A stretch of DNA of 12,217 bases from DASPKW01 sp038244055 (lineage in GTDB: Bacteria; Planctomycetota; Phycisphaerae; Tepidisphaerales; Tepidisphaeraceae): positions 1 to 12,217 of the forward strand of contig JBBRTW010000199.1 in assembly GCA_038244055.1 (NCBI GenBank), in the 5' to 3' direction. Under the pieces are notes generated by a model that was given only the letters and a program-made list of their open reading frames with translations, made no database searches and had not been told where the DNA came from. Made by a program: the position numbers and the translations under genes. Shown one piece after another: positions 6,963-12,217 of this stretch. Position 1 is the stretch's first letter. Every line of letters starts with the position of its first letter.

Positions 6963-8687
6963 CTATTCCGGATGATTGGCCCGGTAGAGTCGCACCGGAT
7001 TGGGAATCCCCTTGAGCTCCTTCGACCCCAATTCCTCATGCGGAATGTCGGGCATGTTGATGGCATGGAACGTCGATTCGGTGAAATAGACTTCACCGGG
7101 CTCGGTCACCGCCTGCACCCGCGCCGCCATATTCACGGCCGTTCCGAAAACATCTCCGCCCAGTAAAACCACCTCGCCCGTGCAGACCGCCACGCGATAA
7201 TCCAGCCGCGCATTCGGCTGGGCAGCCTCATTGTGCTTGAGCGCGCCGGCCTGGATTTCCAGCCCCGCCTTGACCGCATCGGTGGCCGATTCGAAGGTCA
7301 CCAGATATGCATCGCCGATGGTCTTGATCACGGTGCCGCGATTGTTCATCACTGCCGGCTCGACGATCGTCTGATTGACCTTCAACATCGCCAGCAGATC
7401 GGCCCGCGAGTTGGCCGAGGTTTTGGCGGTGTAATCCTGCAGATCGGTGAAAAGAATCGTCAACGTGCGCGACCGCTGCGGATCGAGCGCCGGCCCGTTC
7501 GAACCAGCCAGCCCTGAGAGCGCCGATGGTGGCGTCGCCCCGTTGCCCGTCGATGCGGCCGCTGCCGCTGCCGCCGGCGCGGCATATCCCGCTGATCCCC
7601 CGGCCGATGATCCCGCTGCCGCATCGCCCGGCGCGCTCTTTCTTCGCTTGCGCCGCTTGCGATGCCGCGCCCAGATCCAATTCGTCCCGTAGGTATACAG
7701 CCCCAGCCCAAATGGAATCGACAACCAGTAAATGCTCCAACCGGGCCCGTAGGAATCCTGCGCCGTCCCGCGCATCTGCGTAAAGGGAAATCCCTCGGCC
7801 GCGTACGCCGGCGAGCCGCGCTGGTTCGCAGCGATCGCCTCGAGGCGGCCCGTCGCATAAACCGGGCCGGTGACCACGCCCGCCCTGGCCGAGGTCGTAA
7901 TCAAATCCGCCAGCGCATCGGCCTCCTGCCGCACCACCGGCGAGGGCAGATCGATCCCATTGCAGAGCATCCATCCATAGATATTCTGCCCCGTCACCGG
8001 GGCGGTGCCGCTCATTGGCGTGGGCGGATCGGTGGCCGGGTTTTCGAAATGCCACGCCAGCGTCGCGGGATCGACGTGAAACTGCGTCGGCTTGGCCGGC
8101 CGCGGCACGGGAGAATCGGCCGGCTCGAAATCGAGTGTGAGCGTGAACTCCGACAGCCCCGCAGATGGGCCATTGCCCGACCAGTTGACGATCGGCGCAT
8201 GCCGCCAGCCTTTGAAAAGCGCTTCGCGATGTTCGGTCACGGTCATCGCGCGATAGCCGCCGGAACTCGGGGTCAATGTCACCGAATGCGTCGATTTGCC
8301 TTCGTAGGGCCAGAGGTATGCATCGACCAGCCCATATTCCAGTTTCCGCCCGGCCGCGCTGACCGGGTTGGAGGGGTAGGAGCGGGCCCCGATGAAGCCA
8401 TAGAGAGCCCCATACAGAAGAGTCCAGACCGTCAATTCTAGGCCCAGCACCATGGCGGTGCGGGATGGCTTGAGCGAACCAGCGCCCGATCCGCCGCCCT
8501 GGTTGATCCCCACATCGCGCAGATCGGACCCGCATTCCGGGCAGATGAACGTCGGCAGGCCAGTGACGTTATAGCCGCACTTCCCGCAAGTCCCCGCTCC
8601 CTGCGCCCGCCGGCGCTTGATGAACCACATCAGCCCCGCCAGGGCCAGCAACAGAACAACGATGATCGCGGAGGAAACGAGGAGCAT
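6963..8687 (-). CDS. Membrane class III adenylate cyclase with zinc ribbon
   Basis: A 574-residue predicted cyclase making cAMP from ATP. In order: membrane segment 2-23; a zinc ribbon (C34, C37, C49, C52); membrane segment about 78-100; an unassigned domain of some 220 residues (101-318); a third membrane segment 319-340; a basic stop (RHRKRRKRRK, 341-350); an Ala/Gly/Ser linker to about 400; and a class III catalytic domain from 408. Catalytic residues are all present: metal-binding D415 (FTDLQDYT) and D459 (KTIGDAYLVTF), ATP-selecting K455 and D512, and transition-state N519 and R523 (NMAAR). Aligned with mammalian adenylyl cyclase, the K/D pair favours ATP over GTP. The ATG at 8687 is the first start after an in-frame TAG at 8703-8705. 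It is convergent with the DnaJ-type gene. The membrane topology and the sensor role of 101-318 are inferred. Confidence 0.93.
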   Translation of the reverse strand: MLLVSSAIIVVLLLALAGLMWFIKRRRAQGAGTCGKCGYNVTGLPTFICPECGSDLRDVGINQGGGSGAGSLKPSRTAMVLGLELTVWTLLYGALYGFIGARSYPSNPVSAAGRKLEYGLVDAYLWPYEGKSTHSVTLTPSSGGYRAMTVTEHREALFKGWRHAPIVNWSGNGPSAGLSEFTLTLDFEPADSPVPRPAKPTQFHVDPATLAWHFENPATDPPTPMSGTAPVTGQNIYGWMLCNGIDLPSPVVRQEADALADLITTSARAGVVTGPVYATGRLEAIAANQRGSPAYAAEGFPFTQMRGTAQDSYGPGWSIYWLSIPFGLGLYTYGTNWIWARHRKRRKRRKSAPGDAAAGSSAGGSAGYAAPAAAAAAASTGNGATPPSALSGLAGSNGPALDPQRSRTLTILFTDLQDYTAKTSANSRADLLAMLKVNQTIVEPAVMNNRGTVIKTIGDAYLVTFESATDAVKAGLEIQAGALKHNEAAQPNARLDYRVAVCTGEVVLLGGDVFGTAVNMAARVQAVTEPGEVYFTESTFHAINMPDIPHEELGSKELKGIPNPVRLYRANHPE

Positions 8688-8689
8688 GG

Positions 8690-8715
8690 CTTTCGGCGAA
8701 TACTACCGCCGAAAG
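8690..8715 (-). promoter_or_regulatory. Hairpin at the cyclase start codon
   Basis: CTTTCGGCG (8690-8698) and CGCCGAAAG (8707-8715) form a perfect 9-bp stem with an 8-nt loop. In the cyclase mRNA it ends two bases before the AUG, exactly where a ribosome would bind. It could limit translation or respond to a ligand or protein. No T-run follows, so it is not a terminator. Stem seen directly; role inferred. Confidence 0.55.
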
Positions 8716-9120
8716 GAGGTGCGGGGAAACGCGCCCTCCCACGAGTGCCCCCTCTCGCGCGGCCACCTCGCACTCTCCCAGCCGACTACTTCATGAGGTT
8801 GAAACCCCGATGCGCGGGCAGGACATTCCCAGCGAAAGCGTAGCGACCTCGCCTCTTACCCGCCGCTGCAAAACTTTCATGAAATAACGGTGAGTCGTCA
8901 AACGAAGTGCATGCGGCACACCCTATTTCCGCGATTCCTGCAAATCTCTATTGGCTCTTGTCCGCGGAGTCCGACAATATTAACGCGTTTCGGCATCTGG
9001 GTTTTGTCCCCAATGATGGGTGCCGCGCCGCGAAAAGTCCTTGGCGAATGAACGACCGTTCTGGAACGTCAGCAACCGATCCACGTCGTTCTCTCGTCCA
9101 CGAGTACAGCCTCTTTCGAA

Positions 9121-9165
9121 GGCGAAGCGGTGACGGGTAGCGAACTACCCCTTCACCTTCAGGCC
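9121..9165 (+). promoter_or_regulatory. Structured 5' leader of the porin gene
   Basis: Three stacked helices can form: GGGTA (9135-9139) with TACCC (9146-9150), GTGA (9130-9133) with TCAC (9153-9156), and GAAG (9124-9127) with CTTC (9157-9160), separated by small internal loops, around a 6-nt loop. The stem ends 35 bases before the start codon and leaves the ribosome binding site free. I recognise no known riboswitch class. There is no T-run, so it is not a terminator. Confidence 0.45.
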
Positions 9166-9182
9166 TCGGAACAACCCCAGGA

Positions 9183-9187
9183 AGGAG
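9183..9187 (+). promoter_or_regulatory. Strong Shine-Dalgarno for porin GTG start
   Basis: AGGAG lies seven bases before the GTG at 9195 within GAAGGAGA. It decides this non-ATG start, which also gives an intact signal peptide. It is one of the few strong ribosome binding sites in the window, suggesting high expression. Confidence 0.8.
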
Positions 9188-9194
9188 ACTCCAA

Positions 9195-10547
9195 GTGAGT
9201 TTTTTGAAACCGGTCGCCATCGCGGGATCGGCCCTGCTGATTTGGTGCGCCACCACGGCGACAGCCCAACCCGCAGGCCAGCCCCCCGAGAAGTTCGATC
9301 CCAGCAAGTACGTCACGCGCGAGGAGCACGAGAAAATCCTCAAGCGCCTCGACCAGGTCGCCAGCGAGCTCGATCAGGTCAAGGCCAAGCAGGCCGCCCC
9401 CGCCGTCAGCGCCAAAAACACCACCGCCGATATCGATGCCGCGCTGGATGAAGTCGACAAAACCCTGCGCCAGGTGCGCGAGCAGGCCGACTCCTACCGG
9501 CCGGGCAGCCACCAGTTCATCGTCACCGGCTACGGCTTCGCCCAGTTTGAGGATCATCGCGGAAGCGTCTCCTCCTTCAGCGCCGGCGTCGCCCCGATTA
9601 TTCTCTGGCGCATCGGCGACAGGCTGCTCTTCGAGACCGAATTCGAAGTCGGCCTGAACTCCAAGGCCGATGGCGGCGGAACCGATTTCGCCCTCGAATT
9701 CGCCGACCTCTCCTACGTCGTGACCGACTGGCTGACCGTCGGCGGCGGCCGCTTCAAGACGCCGCTGGGCATCTTCAACTCGCGCCTGGAATCCAAGTGG
9801 ATCAACAAGATGCCCGATCGTCCGCTGCCCTATGCGGATGAAACCGGCATCGCCCAGGAAGCCACGCTCGGCGTATTCGCCCGCGGCGGGTTCGCGCTGG
9901 GAACCCACAAGTTCAACTACGACATTTACGTCGGCAATGGCCCGACCCTCAACACCGACAGCGCCGACACCGCCGGAACGCTCGACTTCGACAACTTCGT
10001 CGATGAGAACGACAACAAGGCCGTCGGCGGGCGCCTCGGCTGGCAGCCCATGCCGGAACTTGAAATCGGCTACTCCTTCCAGTGGGCCAAGGTCGATCCG
10101 CGCGGCTTCGGGCAGGATGTCCACGCCTTCACCCAGGCCTTCGATCTTTCCTACACGCGCCAGTATCAGGCCATCAAAGGCCAGATCGATATGCGCGTGG
10201 AGTGGGTCTGCTCCAATGTCTCCAAAGCCACCTACGGCGTTCCGGGCCCCGATGGCTTCGGCCCGATTCGCTTTAACAACAGCCGCAACTCCGGATATGT
10301 GCAGGTTGCCTATCGCCCGACGCTTGTGGAAAACTCGGTGCTCAAGAACGTCGAGTTCGTCTTCCGCTACGATCGCATGAACATCTCCAGCAACGCCCCC
10401 GGCGGCGGCTGGACCCAGCGCTTCGAGTTCGGCATCGATTACTGGCTCAACGCCAGCACGGTCATCAAGACCGCCTACGAGTGCGAAGACCGCCAGCGCG
10501 ATGGAAGCGGCGATTCGTTCTACATTCAGGCGGCCATGGGCTTTTAA
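9195..10547 (+). CDS. Outer-membrane beta-barrel porin-like protein
   Basis: A 450-residue exported protein. Residues 1-24 are a signal peptide (basic K5, hydrophobic core, probable cleavage after ATTATA). Residues 38-65 and 76-100 form charged heptad-like helices (EEHEKILKRLDQVASELDQV), probably a periplasmic coiled coil. From about 106 to the end, alternating amphipathic strands and turns (HQFIVTGYGFAQFE, LLFETEFEVGLN, FALEFADLSYVV, VEFVFRYDRMN) end in a terminal Phe, as expected for a barrel recognised by the BamA machinery. The pattern resembles phosphate-selective (OprO/OprP) and DcaP-like porins; the solute is unknown. The GTG start is supported by a strong Shine-Dalgarno. The next gene, 85 bp on, encodes a cytochrome lipoprotein. 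Barrel call is firm by pattern, family assignment is tentative. Confidence 0.85.
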   Translation: MSFLKPVAIAGSALLIWCATTATAQPAGQPPEKFDPSKYVTREEHEKILKRLDQVASELDQVKAKQAAPAVSAKNTTADIDAALDEVDKTLRQVREQADSYRPGSHQFIVTGYGFAQFEDHRGSVSSFSAGVAPIILWRIGDRLLFETEFEVGLNSKADGGGTDFALEFADLSYVVTDWLTVGGGRFKTPLGIFNSRLESKWINKMPDRPLPYADETGIAQEATLGVFARGGFALGTHKFNYDIYVGNGPTLNTDSADTAGTLDFDNFVDENDNKAVGGRLGWQPMPELEIGYSFQWAKVDPRGFGQDVHAFTQAFDLSYTRQYQAIKGQIDMRVEWVCSNVSKATYGVPGPDGFGPIRFNNSRNSGYVQVAYRPTLVENSVLKNVEFVFRYDRMNISSNAPGGGWTQRFEFGIDYWLNASTVIKTAYECEDRQRDGSGDSFYIQAAMGF

Positions 10548-10562
10548 TTCGGCGCTGGCCGA

Positions 10563-10593
10563 TTGAACTTCCCCTCCGCTCCCGTGCTATGAT
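10563..10593 (+). promoter_or_regulatory. Candidate promoter for the cytochrome gene
   Basis: TTGAAC at 10563-10568 and TATGAT at 10588-10593 are separated by 19 bp, slightly long. TATGAT differs from consensus at one position and stands 40 bp before the ATG. The cytochrome could therefore be transcribed separately as well as with the porin. A small hairpin (TCGGC/GCCGA, 10549-10562 region) without a T-run lies just before. Confidence 0.4.
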
Positions 10594-10619
10594 TAGGATG
10601 ATCTCAACTACTGCGAAAC

Positions 10620-10624
10620 AAGGA
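10620..10624 (+). promoter_or_regulatory. Shine-Dalgarno of the cytochrome gene
   Basis: AAGGA ends eight bases before the ATG at 10633, which sets the start giving the complete lipoprotein signal peptide. Confidence 0.7.
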
Positions 10625-10632
10625 ATATTCAC

Positions 10633-10965
10633 ATGAACCTTCGAAATTCACTCGCGCTTGCCGCGATTGCGGCCGGCGGACTACTGATCGCGGCGGGCTG
10701 CACCATGAGCCAATCCGCCGATGCGCCCGGCCAACCCGCGCTGCTCAGCACGGCCGGAAAAGACGCCAAAGCCGCCGCCCCCGCGGCCGGCAAAGGCCGC
10801 GCCCAGCTCTGGGCCGAAAACTGCAACCGCTGCCACAACGCGCGCTCGCCCGACAGCTACAACGATGCCGAGTGGACCACCGTCATGCTCCACATGCAGA
10901 TCCGCGCCAATTTGACGGGTGAAGATGCCAGGGCCATCCTCGAGTTCCTCAAAGCCTCCAACTGA
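10633..10965 (+). CDS. Monoheme cytochrome c lipoprotein
   Basis: A 110-residue exported electron carrier. The N-terminus is a lipoprotein signal: basic MNLRNS, a hydrophobic stretch, and lipobox LIAAGC with the lipidated Cys at 23. An Ala/Lys/Pro-rich tether (28-55) follows. The heme is attached at C64-N-R-C67-H68 (one CxxCH), and M85 or M88 in the segment MLHMQI is the likely sixth ligand. The C-terminal helix (GEDARAILEFLKAS) closes the small cytochrome fold. The domain is about 60 residues, smaller than usual, like one-heme domains that serve as partners of other redox proteins. It follows the porin gene on the same strand and is closed by a strong terminator. The redox partner is not in the window. 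Whether it sits in the inner or outer membrane cannot be read; residue +2 is Thr, not Asp. Confidence 0.93.
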   Translation: MNLRNSLALAAIAAGGLLIAAGCTMSQSADAPGQPALLSTAGKDAKAAAPAAGKGRAQLWAENCNRCHNARSPDSYNDAEWTTVMLHMQIRANLTGEDARAILEFLKASN

Positions 10966-10970
10966 GCCTA

Positions 10971-10991
10971 CTCAACACTCAGGACTCAGCA
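10971..10991. repeat. Heptamer run CTCAACA/CTCAGGA/CTCAGCA
   Basis: Three 7-bp units fill the space between the cytochrome stop codon and its terminator. They match the 7-bp period of the spacer arrays elsewhere in the window but have a different sequence. Confidence 0.7.
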
Positions 10992-10999
10992 CTTGAAAG

Positions 11000-11038
11000 A
11001 CGGGCCCGGGCCGAAAGGTCCCGGGCTCGTTTTGTTTT
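11000..11038 (+). terminator. Rho-independent terminator after the cytochrome
   Basis: An 11-bp stem (11000-11010 with 11020-11030, one G-T pair) is extended by CC/GG around a GAAA tetraloop and followed by a T-rich tract TTTTGTTTT. It serves the porin-cytochrome direction. On the opposite strand no T-run follows, so it does not stop the ATPase gene that ends at 11038. Confidence 0.93.
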
Positions 11039-11814
11039 CACCCCAGTTTCGGCGCGATCAGCGGCGGGCGGTTCGCGCGATCGATGCATTCCATCGGCAG
11101 CCCGTAAACGGCCGAAAGCGCCTCGGGGCGCAGCACCGCCGCCGCCGCGCCGCTGGCCGCGATCGCGCCGCGATCCAGCAGGATCAATTCATCGGCAAAT
11201 GCCGCCGACAGTTGCAGATCGTGGCTGGCCGCCAGAATCGCCATGCCGCGCTTCTCCGCCAGCTCCTTCAACCGCCGCCAGAGCTCGACTTGATGCTTGA
11301 GATCGAGAAAGGTGCTCGGCTCATCCAGCAGCAGCGCCTGCGGTTCCTGCGCCAGCGCCCGCCCGAGGAAAACGCGCTGCCGCTGCCCGCCGGAGAGCTC
11401 TTCCATCGGCCGATGCAGCAGGTCCTCCAATTCGAGCATGCCGGCCGTCTGCCGGATCACTTCCACATCCTTCTCCGATTCCACGCCGAATGCCTGCAAA
11501 TAGGGAGTCCGGCCAGCGCGGAGAATTTCGCCTACTGTCCACCCCGCCTCATGCACCGGCGATTGCGGCAGATACGCCACCAGGCGCGCCAGTTCCCTCG
11601 GCCGCCAGCGGGCTACCGGCCGGCCATCCCACAGCACCTCGCCCGAAGCGATCGCGAGTTGCCCCATCAGCGCCCGCAGCAGCGTCGATTTCCCCGAGCC
11701 GTTGGGGCCGATCAGCACCGTGACCCGCCCGGCCTGCACCGATAATGAAATATCCCGCAGCACCGGGACATCCGAGCGGTAGGCGAAGGAGAGTTTTTTT
11801 ACATCGAGGAGCAT
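11038..11814 (-). CDS. Iron-siderophore/cobalamin-type ABC ATPase
   Basis: A 258-residue ABC transporter ATPase, probably of the FecE/FhuC/BtuD type that powers uptake of iron-siderophore, heme or cobalamin. Walker A is GPNGSGKST (36-44), the Q-loop Q84, the signature LSGGQRQR (140-147), Walker B LLLDEP (161-166), the D-loop STFLDL (167-172) and the switch His H198. All are intact. TPYLQAFG at 103-110 is typical of this subfamily's insertion after the Q-loop. I prefer the ATG at 11814, which gives the usual MLLDVKKLSFAY start; the frame remains open upstream to a TTG at 11901 but that part is not protein-like. No Shine-Dalgarno is visible. The permease and binding-protein genes usually found just upstream are missing; instead there are gene fragments. 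The substrate is therefore uncertain. Confidence 0.93.
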   Translation of the reverse strand: MLLDVKKLSFAYRSDVPVLRDISLSVQAGRVTVLIGPNGSGKSTLLRALMGQLAIASGEVLWDGRPVARWRPRELARLVAYLPQSPVHEAGWTVGEILRAGRTPYLQAFGVESEKDVEVIRQTAGMLELEDLLHRPMEELSGGQRQRVFLGRALAQEPQALLLDEPSTFLDLKHQVELWRRLKELAEKRGMAILAASHDLQLSAAFADELILLDRGAIAASGAAAAVLRPEALSAVYGLPMECIDRANRPPLIAPKLG

Positions 11815-11857
11815 GAGGAGGCTGACGCTTTCAAAAGAGAGTTGATATGCGGGCGTG

Positions 11858-12041
11858 AGGTGACCGACCCGATGAACGCGATGCATTATCTCAGTTGGCA
11901 ACCGCGGATGACAAGGCCGAAGCGGCGAAGGAAAATCAGCGGGCGATCGATTTCAACGACAGGCTGAAGGCGAATGAGCCCAAGCGCCTGTCGCCGGAGG
12001 CGTTGAAGGGGATTGAGAGCAAGCGGGATGGAATGAAATAG
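11858..12041 (+). pseudogene. 3' coding fragment without a start
   Basis: An open frame bounded by TGA at about 11855-11857 and ending at TAG 12039-12041 encodes about 60 residues. It has no ATG or GTG start; a TTG near 11897 would give 48 residues. The translation is rich in Lys, Glu, Asp and Ala and looks like a charged helical C-terminus (ATADDKAEAAKENQRAIDFN, then RLSPEALKGIESKRDGMK). Codon third positions are GC-rich like the neighbouring genes. I do not recognise the family. Reading it as the tail of a gene cut by rearrangement is an inference; a chance open frame is possible. Confidence 0.35.
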
Positions 12042-12217
12042 CCGCGTGCAGCGCGTAGACATCGGTGGTGGAGTAGACCAGGTGCTGGTACACCGCCGTC
12101 ACCTGCTTGTACTCCAGCGGGGCATCGGGGTCGGCCTCATCCTTCGACAAGACCCAGTCCCCGACCTCGATGTCTTCGATCCTGGTGGTGCTGAACACTC
12201 CGGCATGATCGGGATCC
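12042..12217 (-). CDS. Partial Hint-like domain protein
   Basis: The minus strand is open from the window edge. Residues encoded by 12217 down to about 12045 read DPDHAG, then VFSTTRIEDIEVGDWVLSKD, EADPDAPLEYKQVTAVYQ and STTDVYALH. The IEDIxVGDWVLS block is the pattern of Hint domains (hedgehog/intein-type self-processing folds), which occur in bacterial inteins and in polymorphic toxin or Rhs-like proteins. The initiating Cys or Ser, expected upstream, is outside the window. The frame continues to a stop at 11953, but after YALH the composition turns to Ser/Pro/Ala noise and lies antisense to the plus-strand fragment, so the similarity seems to end near 12045. This may be a truncated gene or an assembly joint. 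GTG at 12198 is not a likely real start. Confidence 0.5.

Larger units (their letters stand above)
8688..9194. other. 507-bp gene-free divergent intergenic region
   Basis: This spacer separates the divergent cyclase and porin genes. The only open stretches are short and without protein-like composition. Visible structure includes the cyclase start hairpin, a 10-bp perfect palindrome TTTCATGAAA at 8875-8884, a nested inverted repeat (GAACGAC 9050-9056 with GTCGTTC 9085-9091 around the small hairpin CGTT/AACG at 9057-9068), CTCGT/ACGAG at 9093-9104, and the leader stem at 9121-9160. I could not identify a confident promoter for either gene. Confidence 0.6.

Noticed and set aside
7228..8535. 435-codon frame in another register of the cyclase strand
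   Set aside because: It overlaps the cyclase completely and is Arg/Gly-rich without motifs, while the cyclase frame has every catalytic residue.
8907..9140. 77-codon plus-strand frame in the gene-free region before the porin
   Set aside because: No Shine-Dalgarno, mixed composition without domains, and it runs through the inverted repeats of the leader.
9159..10124. 321-codon minus-strand frame over the porin, rich in Gly, Glu and Val
   Set aside because: It looks deceptively protein-like, but it mirrors the porin codons, has no domain, and the plus frame has a signal peptide, strong ribosome binding site and terminal Phe.

Overview
The window is GC-rich DNA from a Gram-negative-type bacterium. 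The genes face both ways with long spacers, and most start codons lack a convincing Shine-Dalgarno sequence. A membrane protein opens with a CxxCGYN..GLP..CPECG zinc ribbon, a domain style I associate with Planctomycetota, especially Phycisphaerae-like lineages. GC-rich palindromes and 7-bp tandem repeats fill the gaps. I infer Planctomycetota or a relative; this is not proven by the window, which has no rRNA or phylogenetic marker beyond one tRNA.

Layout. 1-223: a nested inverted-repeat element, then spacer. 224-2307 (minus): a nitronate monooxygenase-type FMN enzyme followed by a CbrC-family cysteine-rich protein. 2534-2616 (minus): tRNA-Leu(UAA). 2617-2958: gene-free spacer of tandem and inverted repeats. 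2959-4206 (plus): an MFS transporter. 4302-5147 (plus): an unrecognised protein with one membrane anchor. 5165-5611 (minus): a small CoA-binding-fold protein. 5612-5871: spacer with several heptamer arrays. 5872-6894 (plus): a CbpA/DnaJ-type co-chaperone without zinc fingers. 6963-8687 (minus): a membrane-bound class III adenylate cyclase with an N-terminal zinc ribbon. 8688-9194: gene-free, with a structured leader at its end. 9195-10965 (plus): an outer-membrane porin-like protein and a monoheme cytochrome c lipoprotein, closed by a strong terminator. 11038-11814 (minus): an iron-siderophore/cobalamin-type ABC ATPase without its permease beside it. 11815-12217: two gene remnants facing each other, a plus-strand 3' fragment and a minus-strand Hint-like fragment cut by the window end.

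How the genes relate. Most are stand-alone housekeeping or accessory genes. The clearest functional pair is porin plus cytochrome: same strand, 85 bp apart, both exported, sharing one terminator. The oxidoreductase and CbrC genes may be co-transcribed. I found no defence island, CRISPR array, complete mobile element or clearly new multi-gene system. The best leads are the porin-cytochrome pair, the unusual cyclase architecture with a hairpin at its start codon, the recurrent 7-bp spacer arrays, and the broken gene boundary at the right end.
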